Part shown: positions 18,524 through 24,623 of the stretch, piece by piece
Layout: every line of letters starts with the position of its first letter
Position numbering within the stretch: the stretch's first letter is position 1
Assembly: GCA_000828975.1 (NCBI GenBank)
Contig: AP014683.1
Location: 3,212,550-3,276,549, forward strand
Reading direction: 5' to 3'
DNA from: Burkholderiales bacterium GJ-E10
Lineage (GTDB): Bacteria; Pseudomonadota; Gammaproteobacteria; Burkholderiales; Burkholderiaceae_F
DNA length: 64,000 nt
Program-made: the position numbers and the translations under genes
The notes under the pieces: model-generated
Told to the model about the DNA's origin: nothing
The model's database searches: none
What the model saw: only the letters and a program-made list of their open reading frames with translations

Positions 18524-19269
18524 CGTGGGGCCTCCGTCATCGAGTGGTTGCGAGAACCTCCACTTTGGCACTTGATGCCGTTGCACGCGAGGCCCCCCGA
18601 TCAAGCAGCTTGGGAGCGCGGCGAAGGTGGGAGGCGTCCATACCATCTCACCGGCGCGCGCGGCACCGGGAAGTCGTCCCTGGTGCGGGCCTGTCTTGCG
18701 GGGTTTGCCGGGCGCGGGCTCCGGCTGATCGAAGTCGACAAGGCCGACCTCGTCGATCTTCCGGCGATTGCCGCGCTGGTCGCGCCGCGCCCGGAGCGTT
18801 TCATCGCGTTCTGCGACGACCTTTCATTCGAAATGGGGGACGCGTCGTACAAGGCGTTGAAGGCCGCGCTCGACGGCTCGATCGCGGCCGGCGCGTCGAA
18901 CCTGCTCGTCTACGCCACCTCCAACCGCCGCCACCTCATGCCGGAATCGATGGAGGAAAACCTCGCCGGTACCTACGACGCCCAGGGCGACCTGCACCCT
19001 GCGGAGACGGTGGAGGAAAAGATCTCGCTCTCGGAGCGCTTCGGCCTGTGGCTGTCGTTCCGCTCGTTCCGCCAGGACGATTACCTGGAGATCGTCGCCC
19101 ACTGGTTGCGCCACTTCGGGCTGGCCGCGCCGGACATCGAAGCGGCGCGCGGCGAAGCCTTGCGCTTCGCGCTACAGCGCGGCTCGCGCTCCGGCCGGGT
19201 CGCGCTGCAGTTCGCGCGCGATTACGCGGGGCGGCAAGGCTTGGCCGATACGGTTGCGGCGGGATCGTC

Positions 19270-19530
19270 TTAGCGTTCGAAGCACAAGCGCGGATCTGCC
19301 GGGCGCTTACCAACCTTGTATTCGACGGGGCATGGAGTACCGTCCGCCCCGAACTCGACGACATCGGCCTCCCCGATCAGGCCGAGCGGGTCGCTCCAGA
19401 CAGGCAGCGCGCGCTCTACGCGCAGCCCCGCTCGCGTTTCGACCCCGGGCTTATTAACCCGCCGCTGCACGGCCTAGCCGCGCAGCGTGTGGACGTTGTC
19501 GGCGAGTATGGCTGCCGCTCTGTCTCGTAG
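19270..19530 (-). pseudogene. cas4: Type I-C cas4 remnant
   Basis: Read leftward, the sequence encodes LADNVHTLRG, a TAG stop, then AVQRRVNKPGVETRAGL, RVERALPVWSDPLGLIGEAD and VVEFGADGTPCPVEYKVGKR before a stop at 19270. This matches the first half of Cas4 from type I-C systems (RVERALPVWSD..GLIG.ADVVEF..DG..PVEYK). The in-frame stop at the tenth matched residue, the loss of the N terminus and the missing C-terminal cysteine cluster show it is dead. It lies downstream of a cas7 remnant on the same strand, the expected I-C order. The identification is from motif recognition. Confidence 0.75.
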
Positions 19531-19595
19531 CTGTGTAACCGAGCCGTCGCAGCCGCCGGATCAATTCAGGCCCGGAGAGATCGCGCGGGGCACCC

Positions 19596-19802
19596 TCACG
19601 CAGCCAGCGCCTCTTCGCGCGTGATGTGCAGGCGGATCAGGCTGGGCTTCTCCCGCTCATCGAAATGGCAGCGCACGGCGTCACGCACCTGCTGGTGCAA
19701 TCCGGCCAGGTCGTCAGCCTCGGTAAGGATGTCGACCCCAACCGCATGGGCTGTGAACCCGCCCTCCGGCGCTTCCTCAACGATGAAATGGATTTCGCTC
19801 AT
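19596..19802 (-). CDS. Small HicB-like / DUF1902-like protein
   Basis: The 68-aa product (MSEIHFIVEEAPEGGFTAHA...) resembles small antitoxin-like proteins with the HicB partial RNase H fold (VEEAPEGGFTAHAVG then TEADDLAGLHQQVRDAVRCHF). A GGAG site 9 bases before the second ATG favours the start at 19802 over the one at 19811. The start overlaps the stop of the cas7 remnant (ATGA). No HicA-like toxin gene is visible on either side, so it is an orphan or a leftover. Function is inferred only from resemblance. Confidence 0.6.
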   Translation of the reverse strand: MSEIHFIVEEAPEGGFTAHAVGVDILTEADDLAGLHQQVRDAVRCHFDEREKPSLIRLHITREEALAA

Positions 19803-20074
19803 GCTTGGCATCTCCGTATCAACTGGATGTTCGGCGCGACGTCCAATCTCTGTCCGGGCGCGATGGCCTGACCGTCGAACAGGGCGGAGTATGTGCCAAA
19901 GTTTCGGGCCGTGTCATCGGCGGCTTTCGTCACCGTCAGGCGGTCGGACAGGGCGTAGGCTGGCGCGTTGTCTTTTCGCTGGGGCCGCCGAGCGATCATG
20001 CTCGAACATCTCGTCGATGGCCTTGAAGAAGGGGGTCGAGGCCATCCTCGTCAAAGTCGGTCTGGCGGGCCAAG
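19799..20074 (-). pseudogene. cas7: Type I-C cas7 (csd2) remnant, C-terminal part
   Basis: Leftward from the transposon border the frames encode ARQTDFDEDGL, then after a one-base shift in a run of five C the segment FFKAIDEMFEHDRSAA, then after another shift KDNAPAYALSDRLTVTKA and onward to a stop at 19799. MFEHDRSAA and the NAPA.AL segment are hallmarks of the Cas7 backbone protein of type I-C Cascade. Two frameshifts and a short internal loss make it non-functional. It joins the piece at 23670-23808 once the transposon and one CCAAG copy are removed. Confidence 0.75.
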
Positions 20075-20097
20075 TGTTAGCGCCCGCGGTATTTCGC
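20075..20097. repeat. Left terminal inverted repeat of the 3.6-kb transposon
   Basis: It begins TGTTAGCGCCCGCGG and pairs with the right end (23647-23669) at 18 of 23 positions. The 207 bases between this repeat and the first stop codon (20098-20304) hold further copies of the TTCGCGA motif and no gene that I can support. Confidence 0.8.
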
Positions 20098-20304
20098 GAG
20101 CGATGTTCCGCGATAGTTCGCGAGGTTTGAACGCGGGGTGTCCGGATTGGTTGCCCGCGTGGCGGAATGTGGAAGCGGTGGAGCGATGCGGGAGCCGGCG
20201 ATCGATTGGCGGCGGCGATGCGGACGGTGGATTTCGGGGGTTGCGCAGGCGGGCGGTAGTGGGCGGCGCTGTTGCGCCGCTGCCGCTGCGGGGTGGTGGC
20301 GGAT

Positions 20305-20553
20305 TCAGAACGGATCGAGGAGGTAGCCTGGGAAGAGGTTCATCTGCCGGGGATCCGGGTTTTGCTCGTTGATGGGGCAGTTGTCGCGCTGGCGGCGCGC
20401 GTGTCTGGAGAGGCGAGAGGCGAAGTGCGTGGCGACGAAGTCGCCGAGGGCGTAGATGAGGTCCACGAGGCGAGCGGCGTCGGCGTCGTTGATGTCGTCG
20501 TCGTCGGAGTCGCAGAGGAACGAGGGCCAGGGATCGGAGTCGTAGGCGTTCAT
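20305..20553 (-). CDS. Small acidic protein of the transposon
   Basis: The 82-aa product has an acidic N-terminal run (CDSDDDDINDADAAR) followed by a basic segment (RLSRHARRQRDN). I recognise no domain. Its start overlaps the ATPase stop by four bases, so it is likely part of the same operon. It may be an accessory or regulatory factor of transposition, but nothing in the sequence shows this. Confidence 0.5.
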   Translation of the reverse strand: MNAYDSDPWPSFLCDSDDDDINDADAARLVDLIYALGDFVATHFASRLSRHARRQRDNCPINEQNPDPRQMNLFPGYLLDPF

Positions 20554-21350
20554 GGCCGGAACTCCTCGAGAGCGGTTTGGACGTGCTCGGTGCTGACCTG
20601 CTGGGATTTAGCCAGGGCGGCGGCGGACAGGGCGTAGTGGGCGGCGCGGTTGACGCGGCGCGGCAGTCCCTGGGAGGCTTGGTAGAGGGCCTCGGTGGCG
20701 GCGGGGTCGAACAGCGGCAGTGTGCTGCCGGCGAGTTGCAGGCGGTGGGTCAGGTAGGCGGGGAGCTCTTCACGGGAGAAGCCGTTGAGGTGGTAGCGCA
20801 CGACGATGCGCTGCTCGAGCGATTCGTGCACCGCCATCGAGAGGCGGCGACGCAGCTCGGTCAGACCGACGAACAGCAGCGTCAAGCGGCGCTCGGAATC
20901 CATCGCGTAGTTGGTCAGCAGGCGCAGGTCTTCGAGCACGTCGTTGCGCAGGTGCTGCGCCTCGTCGATCACCAGGACGGGGTGCTGGCGCGCTTCGGAG
21001 GTCATGCGCAGGACCTCGGCCTGGATCGCGCGGTAGGCGCAGGCACGGTTGCGCTCGATGGGCAGGCCGAGCTGCCAGGCGATCGACTTGTACATGTCGA
21101 GCACGTTGCCGGTCGAGAGCGTGACGTAGAACAGGCGATAGAGCCCTGGGTGCAGGGCCGAGGCGAGGTGCCGGCAGGCGGTGGTCTTGCCGCTGCCGAC
21201 TTCGCCGGTGATCAGGCCGATGCCGCGCAGCTCGACGAGGTGCTGCAGCCGTGCCTGGGCCTCGCGCAGCGCCACGGCGCCGAAGAGCTCGTCGGGGGCG
21301 AGCGCGCGCTCGAAGGGATAGTGGGTGAAGCCGAAGTGGGCCAGATACAT
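20550..21350 (-). CDS. ExeA/TniB-type AAA+ ATPase (transposition protein)
   Basis: The 266-aa product begins MYLAHFGFTHYPFERA, the usual start of ExeA-like transposon ATPases. It has Walker A GEVGSGKTTACRHLASAL, Walker B VLVIDEAQHL and sensor-like LRLLTNYAMDSERRLTLLFVG. In Tn7, Tn402 and Mu relatives such ATPases (TnsC, TniB, MuB) select targets and activate the transposase. The gene abuts the transposase stop (TGATG), so translation is coupled. Confidence 0.88.
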   Translation of the reverse strand: MYLAHFGFTHYPFERALAPDELFGAVALREAQARLQHLVELRGIGLITGEVGSGKTTACRHLASALHPGLYRLFYVTLSTGNVLDMYKSIAWQLGLPIERNRACAYRAIQAEVLRMTSEARQHPVLVIDEAQHLRNDVLEDLRLLTNYAMDSERRLTLLFVGLTELRRRLSMAVHESLEQRIVVRYHLNGFSREELPAYLTHRLQLAGSTLPLFDPAATEALYQASQGLPRRVNRAAHYALSAAALAKSQQVSTEHVQTALEEFRP

Positions 21351-22696
21351 CAGCGCGACTCCTCATCGGGTTTATCGGTCAGCAGCCTGCGCAGCGCCAG
21401 GCCGGGGGTGGGCTGCGATCCGGGCTGGGCCTGGGCCTCCAGAGTGCGGGAAGGCCGATTGCGGCGCACGAAGCAGTTGGCGTAGGCATCGACCGGCTTG
21501 GCGCGGTGGATGAAGACGCTGTTGTGCCAGACCTCGATGCCGCGGCCGGCGGGGGCGGCCGGGTCGAAGCGCAGGGTGACGGTCTCGTTGACGAGCGAGG
21601 CATCGACCTCGAAGACGGTGCCGTTGAGGCTGACCGTGCGATCGCGGTGCACGCGCCGCTTGGCCTCGAAGAGGAACAGGTCATCGAGATCGAGGCGCGG
21701 GTCGGGTGCGCGCAGGTGCTCGGCGCACTGGGCCCAGCGCTCGAGCGGAGTCTGTCCATCGAGTCCGCGGTGCGGGGTGCGGTGATACTCGCCCTCGACC
21801 CAGGCCCACAGACGGCGGTTGAGCGCATCGAGACTGGCGGTGTCCTCGGCGCTGAGGCGCGAGAGCAGTTGGGAGCGTACGGTACGGAACCAGCGTTCCT
21901 GCTTGCCCTTGCCCGCAGGCTGGTAAGGGCGGGCGTGGATCAGCGCAACGCCCAGCTTGGCGCAGACGAGCGCGAGGTGCTGCGAGCGGTAGTTGGCGCC
22001 GTTATCGACGAACAGGCGCTGGGGGATCGAGCGGCGCATCAGGGCCTGCTTGAACACGGGCAGGAACGCGGCCGTGTTCTCCGACAGGGCGAAGGCGCAG
22101 TACGGCACGACGCGGGTGGCATCGTCGATGAACGCGATCAGGTAGGTCTTGCGGCGGCTTGCGCCGACGCTCACCGTCGGGCCGTGCATGACGTCGCTCA
22201 TCCACAGCTGACCGGGCTGCGCGTATGCGAAGCGCCGGCGATCCTGGTCGGTGGGTTGCTCGGCGCCCTTGTGCATCAGGCCGGCACGGCTGAGCAGGCG
22301 GTGCACGGTGGTCCTGGGCACGTCCTGCTCGGGTCCGATCGCGCCTTGCTTGCGCAGGGTGTCGATGAGCAGCGGGATCGACAGCCCGGGCTGCTCGTCC
22401 TTGAGGCTGAGCAGCGCGTCGGCCACGGCCTGGGGCAGCGCACGGGATTGGCCGCGGTCGGATCGCGGCTTGGGCACCAGCGCGTCGAAGCCGCCGCGCC
22501 GGTACGACTGCAACCAGTCGCGCAAGGTCTCGGTCGCCACCCGGGTGCGCGTGGTTCCCGGGATGACGTAGGACTGTTCGGCCTTGCGGGCGAGCAGCGC
22601 GTACAGGCCCGGCATGGCGGGCGGACGGTGGATGAGGTCGGCGATCAGGCCGTAGCGAAACAGCGCCACGGCCCGGCCGGGATCGGGCTCGGACAT
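21350..22696 (-). CDS. DDE transposase with integrase catalytic core
   Basis: The 448-aa product has an N-terminal helix-turn-helix region (TRVATETLRDWLQSYRRGGF), a second DNA-binding segment (DVPRTTVHRLLSRAGL), an rve core with first Asp in LWMSDVMHGP, second in RLFVDNGANYRS and Glu in AGKGKQERWFRTV, and a beta-barrel Mu-type C-terminal region near RRVHRDRTVSLNGTVFEVD. All three catalytic acids are present. It probably cuts and joins the TGT ends as TniA or TnsB does. Confidence 0.9.
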   Translation of the reverse strand: MSEPDPGRAVALFRYGLIADLIHRPPAMPGLYALLARKAEQSYVIPGTTRTRVATETLRDWLQSYRRGGFDALVPKPRSDRGQSRALPQAVADALLSLKDEQPGLSIPLLIDTLRKQGAIGPEQDVPRTTVHRLLSRAGLMHKGAEQPTDQDRRRFAYAQPGQLWMSDVMHGPTVSVGASRRKTYLIAFIDDATRVVPYCAFALSENTAAFLPVFKQALMRRSIPQRLFVDNGANYRSQHLALVCAKLGVALIHARPYQPAGKGKQERWFRTVRSQLLSRLSAEDTASLDALNRRLWAWVEGEYHRTPHRGLDGQTPLERWAQCAEHLRAPDPRLDLDDLFLFEAKRRVHRDRTVSLNGTVFEVDASLVNETVTLRFDPAAPAGRGIEVWHNSVFIHRAKPVDAYANCFVRRNRPSRTLEAQAQPGSQPTPGLALRRLLTDKPDEESR

Positions 22697-22732
22697 CGGA
22701 TCGGCTCCTTGAGCAAGATGGGAGCCGCGACA

Positions 22733-23440
22733 CTACGGCGCCTGAGCCGGCGGATCAGCCCCCATGTGTTGTTGGTCGAGCCGTTTGCGTCCACCGGCAC
22801 GAGCAGCCGGTGGCGCAAACCCGACGAACCGGGGCAACTCGTGCAGGTACTCGGCGGCAAGGGCGCGGCCGTGCACCAGCACGCAGGCGCACCCCAAATG
22901 CGCCCGCAACGGCTCGACTCGCGGCAGACAGCCCCGCAGCCGCTCGGGCCACAGCGTGATCCAGCATTGGAATGCCATGCGCGCCGGCCGCAGCCGTCGC
23001 CTCAGCCAGCGCAGCGCGCTGGGTAGGCTGATGTCGTCGGGCCGCAGCAGCGCCGCGGCCTGCGCAAGGCTTGGGGATCGCTCGACGGCGGCCACGACCC
23101 GCTCGATGTCGGCCAGCGCGCCCGGAAACCTCGCCGCCAGGCAATCGGGCAGCAAGGCGAACGTGCAGTGTCCCTGCGGGCAGTACCAGCGGGCGATCCG
23201 TGTCCCGACAGGGGTGACGCGTGCATAGGTGCCGTTTCGGTGCAGTCCGCAGCCGCCCTTCGGGTGCAGCGGACACCTCTCGAGACTTGCCTGCCGCCAC
23301 CCCTGTCGGGTAACGTACTCCTCGCTGGTCAGCCCCGACGCGAATCGAAGCAGCACCAGCACCGGCCCGGCGGGGCCGTGTACCCCGCCGGGCCACCCCA
23401 TTCCATGTGATCGCGCAAGCCTACCGCCGATCGCCGTCAC
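22733..23440 (-). CDS. Zinc-finger-like accessory protein of the transposon
   Basis: The 235-aa product has a Cys/His-rich segment near residues 55-95 (CPLHPKGGCGLHRNGTYAR, then YCPQGHCTFALLPDCLAARF) that could bind zinc, followed by a helical region with LRPDDISLPSALRWLRRRL. The start is unsure: a GTG at 23440 or an ATG at 23401. It is the first gene of the transposon operon. The position and zinc-binding pattern recall the N-terminal part of TniQ/TnsD target selectors, but I cannot show homology. It could instead be a regulator. Confidence 0.65.
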   Translation of the reverse strand: MTAIGGRLARSHGMGWPGGVHGPAGPVLVLLRFASGLTSEEYVTRQGWRQASLERCPLHPKGGCGLHRNGTYARVTPVGTRIARWYCPQGHCTFALLPDCLAARFPGALADIERVVAAVERSPSLAQAAALLRPDDISLPSALRWLRRRLRPARMAFQCWITLWPERLRGCLPRVEPLRAHLGCACVLVHGRALAAEYLHELPRFVGFAPPAARAGGRKRLDQQHMGADPPAQAP

Positions 23441-23454
23441 GGTCCAAAACGTCC

Positions 23455-23470
23455 GTTGCCAAATGGCAAC
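23455..23470. promoter_or_regulatory. Operator-like palindrome upstream of the transposon operon
   Basis: GTTGCCA and TGGCAAC form a perfect palindrome with a two-base centre, 15 bases upstream of the first possible start codon of the transposon operon. This is a likely place for a self-regulating repressor site. Confidence 0.4.
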
Positions 23471-23502
23471 CGCGGCACAGCGATCAACATCAATCAGGAG
23501 AA

Positions 23503-23525
23503 GCGGGGGGCCTGCCGCCCCCCGC
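23503..23525. terminator. GC hairpin inside the right end of the transposon
   Basis: GCGGGGGGC and GCCCCCCGC form a 9-bp stem with a 5-base loop. It may insulate the operon from outside transcription. There is no T tract. The rest of the 229-base right end holds no gene. Confidence 0.35.
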
Positions 23526-23646
23526 TCCCCCCGCCGCTCGAGAAATACCCTTCAGAAACCCCTCACCCCCGCCAGCGACCCGCTCTCAACCACCGCAGTC
23601 CACCGCTCACCGGGGACGCAATCCGGCATCCAGAGAATCGCGGATT

Positions 23647-23669
23647 GCGAATTAACGCGGGAGACAACA
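23647..23669. repeat. Right terminal inverted repeat of the 3.6-kb transposon
   Basis: The complement begins TGTTGTCTCCCGCGTTAATT and matches the left end at 18 of 23 positions. It is followed at once by the second CCAAG copy. Confidence 0.8.
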
Positions 23670-23808
23670 CCAAGTGGACGGAGATGAAGCCGTGGGTGCG
23701 GTGCAGTCCGTGGGGCACGGTGAATTTTCGGCCCATGCTTCGTTCCTTTTTCAGGTCGCGCTCGTTCGTCACGGCCATGCGCGCGATCGAAAAAAGGCAA
23801 CAATGCGT
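23670..23808 (-). pseudogene. cas7: Type I-C cas7 (csd2) remnant, middle part
   Basis: Leftward the frame encodes SIARMAVTNERDLKKERS, then MGRKFTVPHGLHRTHGFISV and HL up to the transposon border. VTNERDL..ER.MGRK..VP.GL.R.HGFIS is a strong Cas7 (Csd2) signature of type I-C. Nothing recognisable as Cas7 lies upstream of about 23808, where the type II-C array begins shortly after, so the first half of the gene is lost. Confidence 0.75.
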
Positions 23809-23864
23809 GGAGATTGTTTCGGCAACCCCTTGTCTTTCTGCGAGACTTGCGAAGCAAGAACTTC

Positions 23865-23891
23865 GATGCGGCGGGCGCGTCCCGCTGCATC
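23865..23891. other. Hairpin next to the first CRISPR repeat
   Basis: GATGCGGCGGG and CCCGCTGCATC form an 11-bp stem with one G-T pair and a 5-base loop, ending 3 bases before the first repeat. It may be part of the array's upstream border. Confidence 0.4.
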
Positions 23892-24086
23892 GATGTTGTA
23901 GCTCCCTCTCTCACCCCGGAAGCCTACAATCAGGGGATACGGGCATCGCAAAGACCCGAATGTTGTAGCTCCCTCTCTCACCCCGGAAGCCTACAATCTG
24001 CAGGCGGCGCAATTGCAGGCGCAAACGCGTTGTAGCTCCGTAACTGTCCGGGAATCGGCGTTCCTTGACGACGCGGGGGGATTGGG

Positions 24087-24623
24087 TCAGAGGTCGACGA
24101 CGTGCTGGAGGAGCGCGTAGGCAACGCGCCAGAGGCCGTCGTCGCATTCCAGGGATGCGGTTTTCTGGTTCCGGCGCACGACGCGACCGAACCGCGTGTG
24201 GTGATCGCGGCCGACGAAGCTGACGGCATCGCCGATCTTGAAGTCTTCTCGTGCGGGACGACGATGCGCCGGCCTGGGTTGAGCATCCGCGTCGATGATC
24301 TCGACCGTGTCGGTGTCCGTCGCGCCGAGATCGATCGCGGCGTATGGGACGCCAGACCAACGGGTGTTCTGATTTGCGTCGTCGATCGTCAGATCCCGGT
24401 CGCGCAGCGCGACGATCTTGCCGGTATGGGTTGTGGCGTCGTAGTCGCTGAAGAATTGCACCGTCATTCCGAGATGCAGGTGCTTGCGCACATCGAGGAT
24501 GCGCCTGGGTTCGCTGCGCAGTTTGCGGATCGCGACCTCGATTCGGTAGAGGTCCAGCGTCTTTGCCTGCGGCAGGTTGGCGATGAGTGTGGCGAGCTCG
24601 GGATCAAACGGGGTTGCAGTCAC
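24087..24623 (-). CDS. IS66 passenger protein with two SH3-like repeats
   Basis: This 178-aa product starts at a GTG 20 bases inside the end of tnpC. It has a helical N-terminal part (FDPELATLIANLPQAKTLDL) and two similar beta-rich units: LHLGMTVQFFSDYDATTHTG...IAAL-type and FKIGDAVSFVGRDHHTRFGR, each followed by WSG or WRV. These look like duplicated KOW/SH3-type barrels. It fills the space between tnpC and the element end and is not one of the standard IS66 genes. Function is unknown; nucleic-acid or chromatin binding is only a guess. Confidence 0.7.
   Translation of the reverse strand: MTATPFDPELATLIANLPQAKTLDLYRIEVAIRKLRSEPRRILDVRKHLHLGMTVQFFSDYDATTHTGKIVALRDRDLTIDDANQNTRWSGVPYAAIDLGATDTDTVEIIDADAQPRPAHRRPAREDFKIGDAVSFVGRDHHTRFGRVVRRNQKTASLECDDGLWRVAYALLQHVVDL

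Larger units (their letters stand above)
17195..18646 (-). mobile_element. IS1111-type (IS110 family) insertion element
   Basis: The element is about 1452 bp with subterminal inverted repeats TATGGACGCCTCCC (17199-17212) and its exact complement (18629-18642). These lie two to four bases inside the ends, as is usual for the IS1111 subgroup. Both junctions share a CT dinucleotide (17195-17196 and 18647-18648), the likely recombination core. It carries one DEDD recombinase gene, and about 300 bases downstream of it are non-coding. There is no target duplication beyond the shared CT. Confidence 0.9.
16943..19273 (+). pseudogene. DUF815-family ATPase split by an IS1111 element
   Basis: The N-terminal 84 codons (16943-17194, start MDPLDRLNRWLDHW, GGAG site upstream) and the C-terminal part (18647-19273) belong to one AAA-like ATPase of the DUF815 family. 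Removing 17195-18646 joins NHVL to LTGARGTGKSSLVRA exactly in frame and rebuilds the Walker A motif. The right part has Walker B FIAFCDDLSFE and a sensor-like YATSNRRHLMPE. The restored protein would be about 292 aa. The insertion lies just before the P-loop, so neither half should bind ATP normally. Apart from the insertion I see no decay, which suggests the event is recent. Confidence 0.9.
20075..23669 (-). mobile_element. 3.6-kb Tn402/Tn7-style transposon with DDE transposase and AAA ATPase
   Basis: The element is 3595 bp, flanked by a 5-bp target duplication CCAAG (20070-20074 and 23670-23674). Its ends form 23-bp imperfect inverted repeats starting TGTT (18 of 23 positions match). Inside the left end TTCGCGAG occurs twice with a TTCCGCGA between, and the right end has related TTCGC and TCCGCGA copies; these look like repeated transposase sites. 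Four leftward genes follow each other: a zinc-finger-like protein, an rve-type DDE transposase, an ExeA/TniB-type ATPase and a small acidic protein. A TGT end, a 5-bp duplication and a transposase-ATPase pair are typical of Tn402, Tn552 and Tn7 relatives. Confidence 0.85.

Noticed and set aside
20075..23669. Classifying the 3.6-kb transposon as IS21
   Set aside because: IS21 has an istA-istB pair, but the ATPase here is ExeA/TniB-like rather than IstB, and the Cys/His-rich and acidic genes are not IS21 features.
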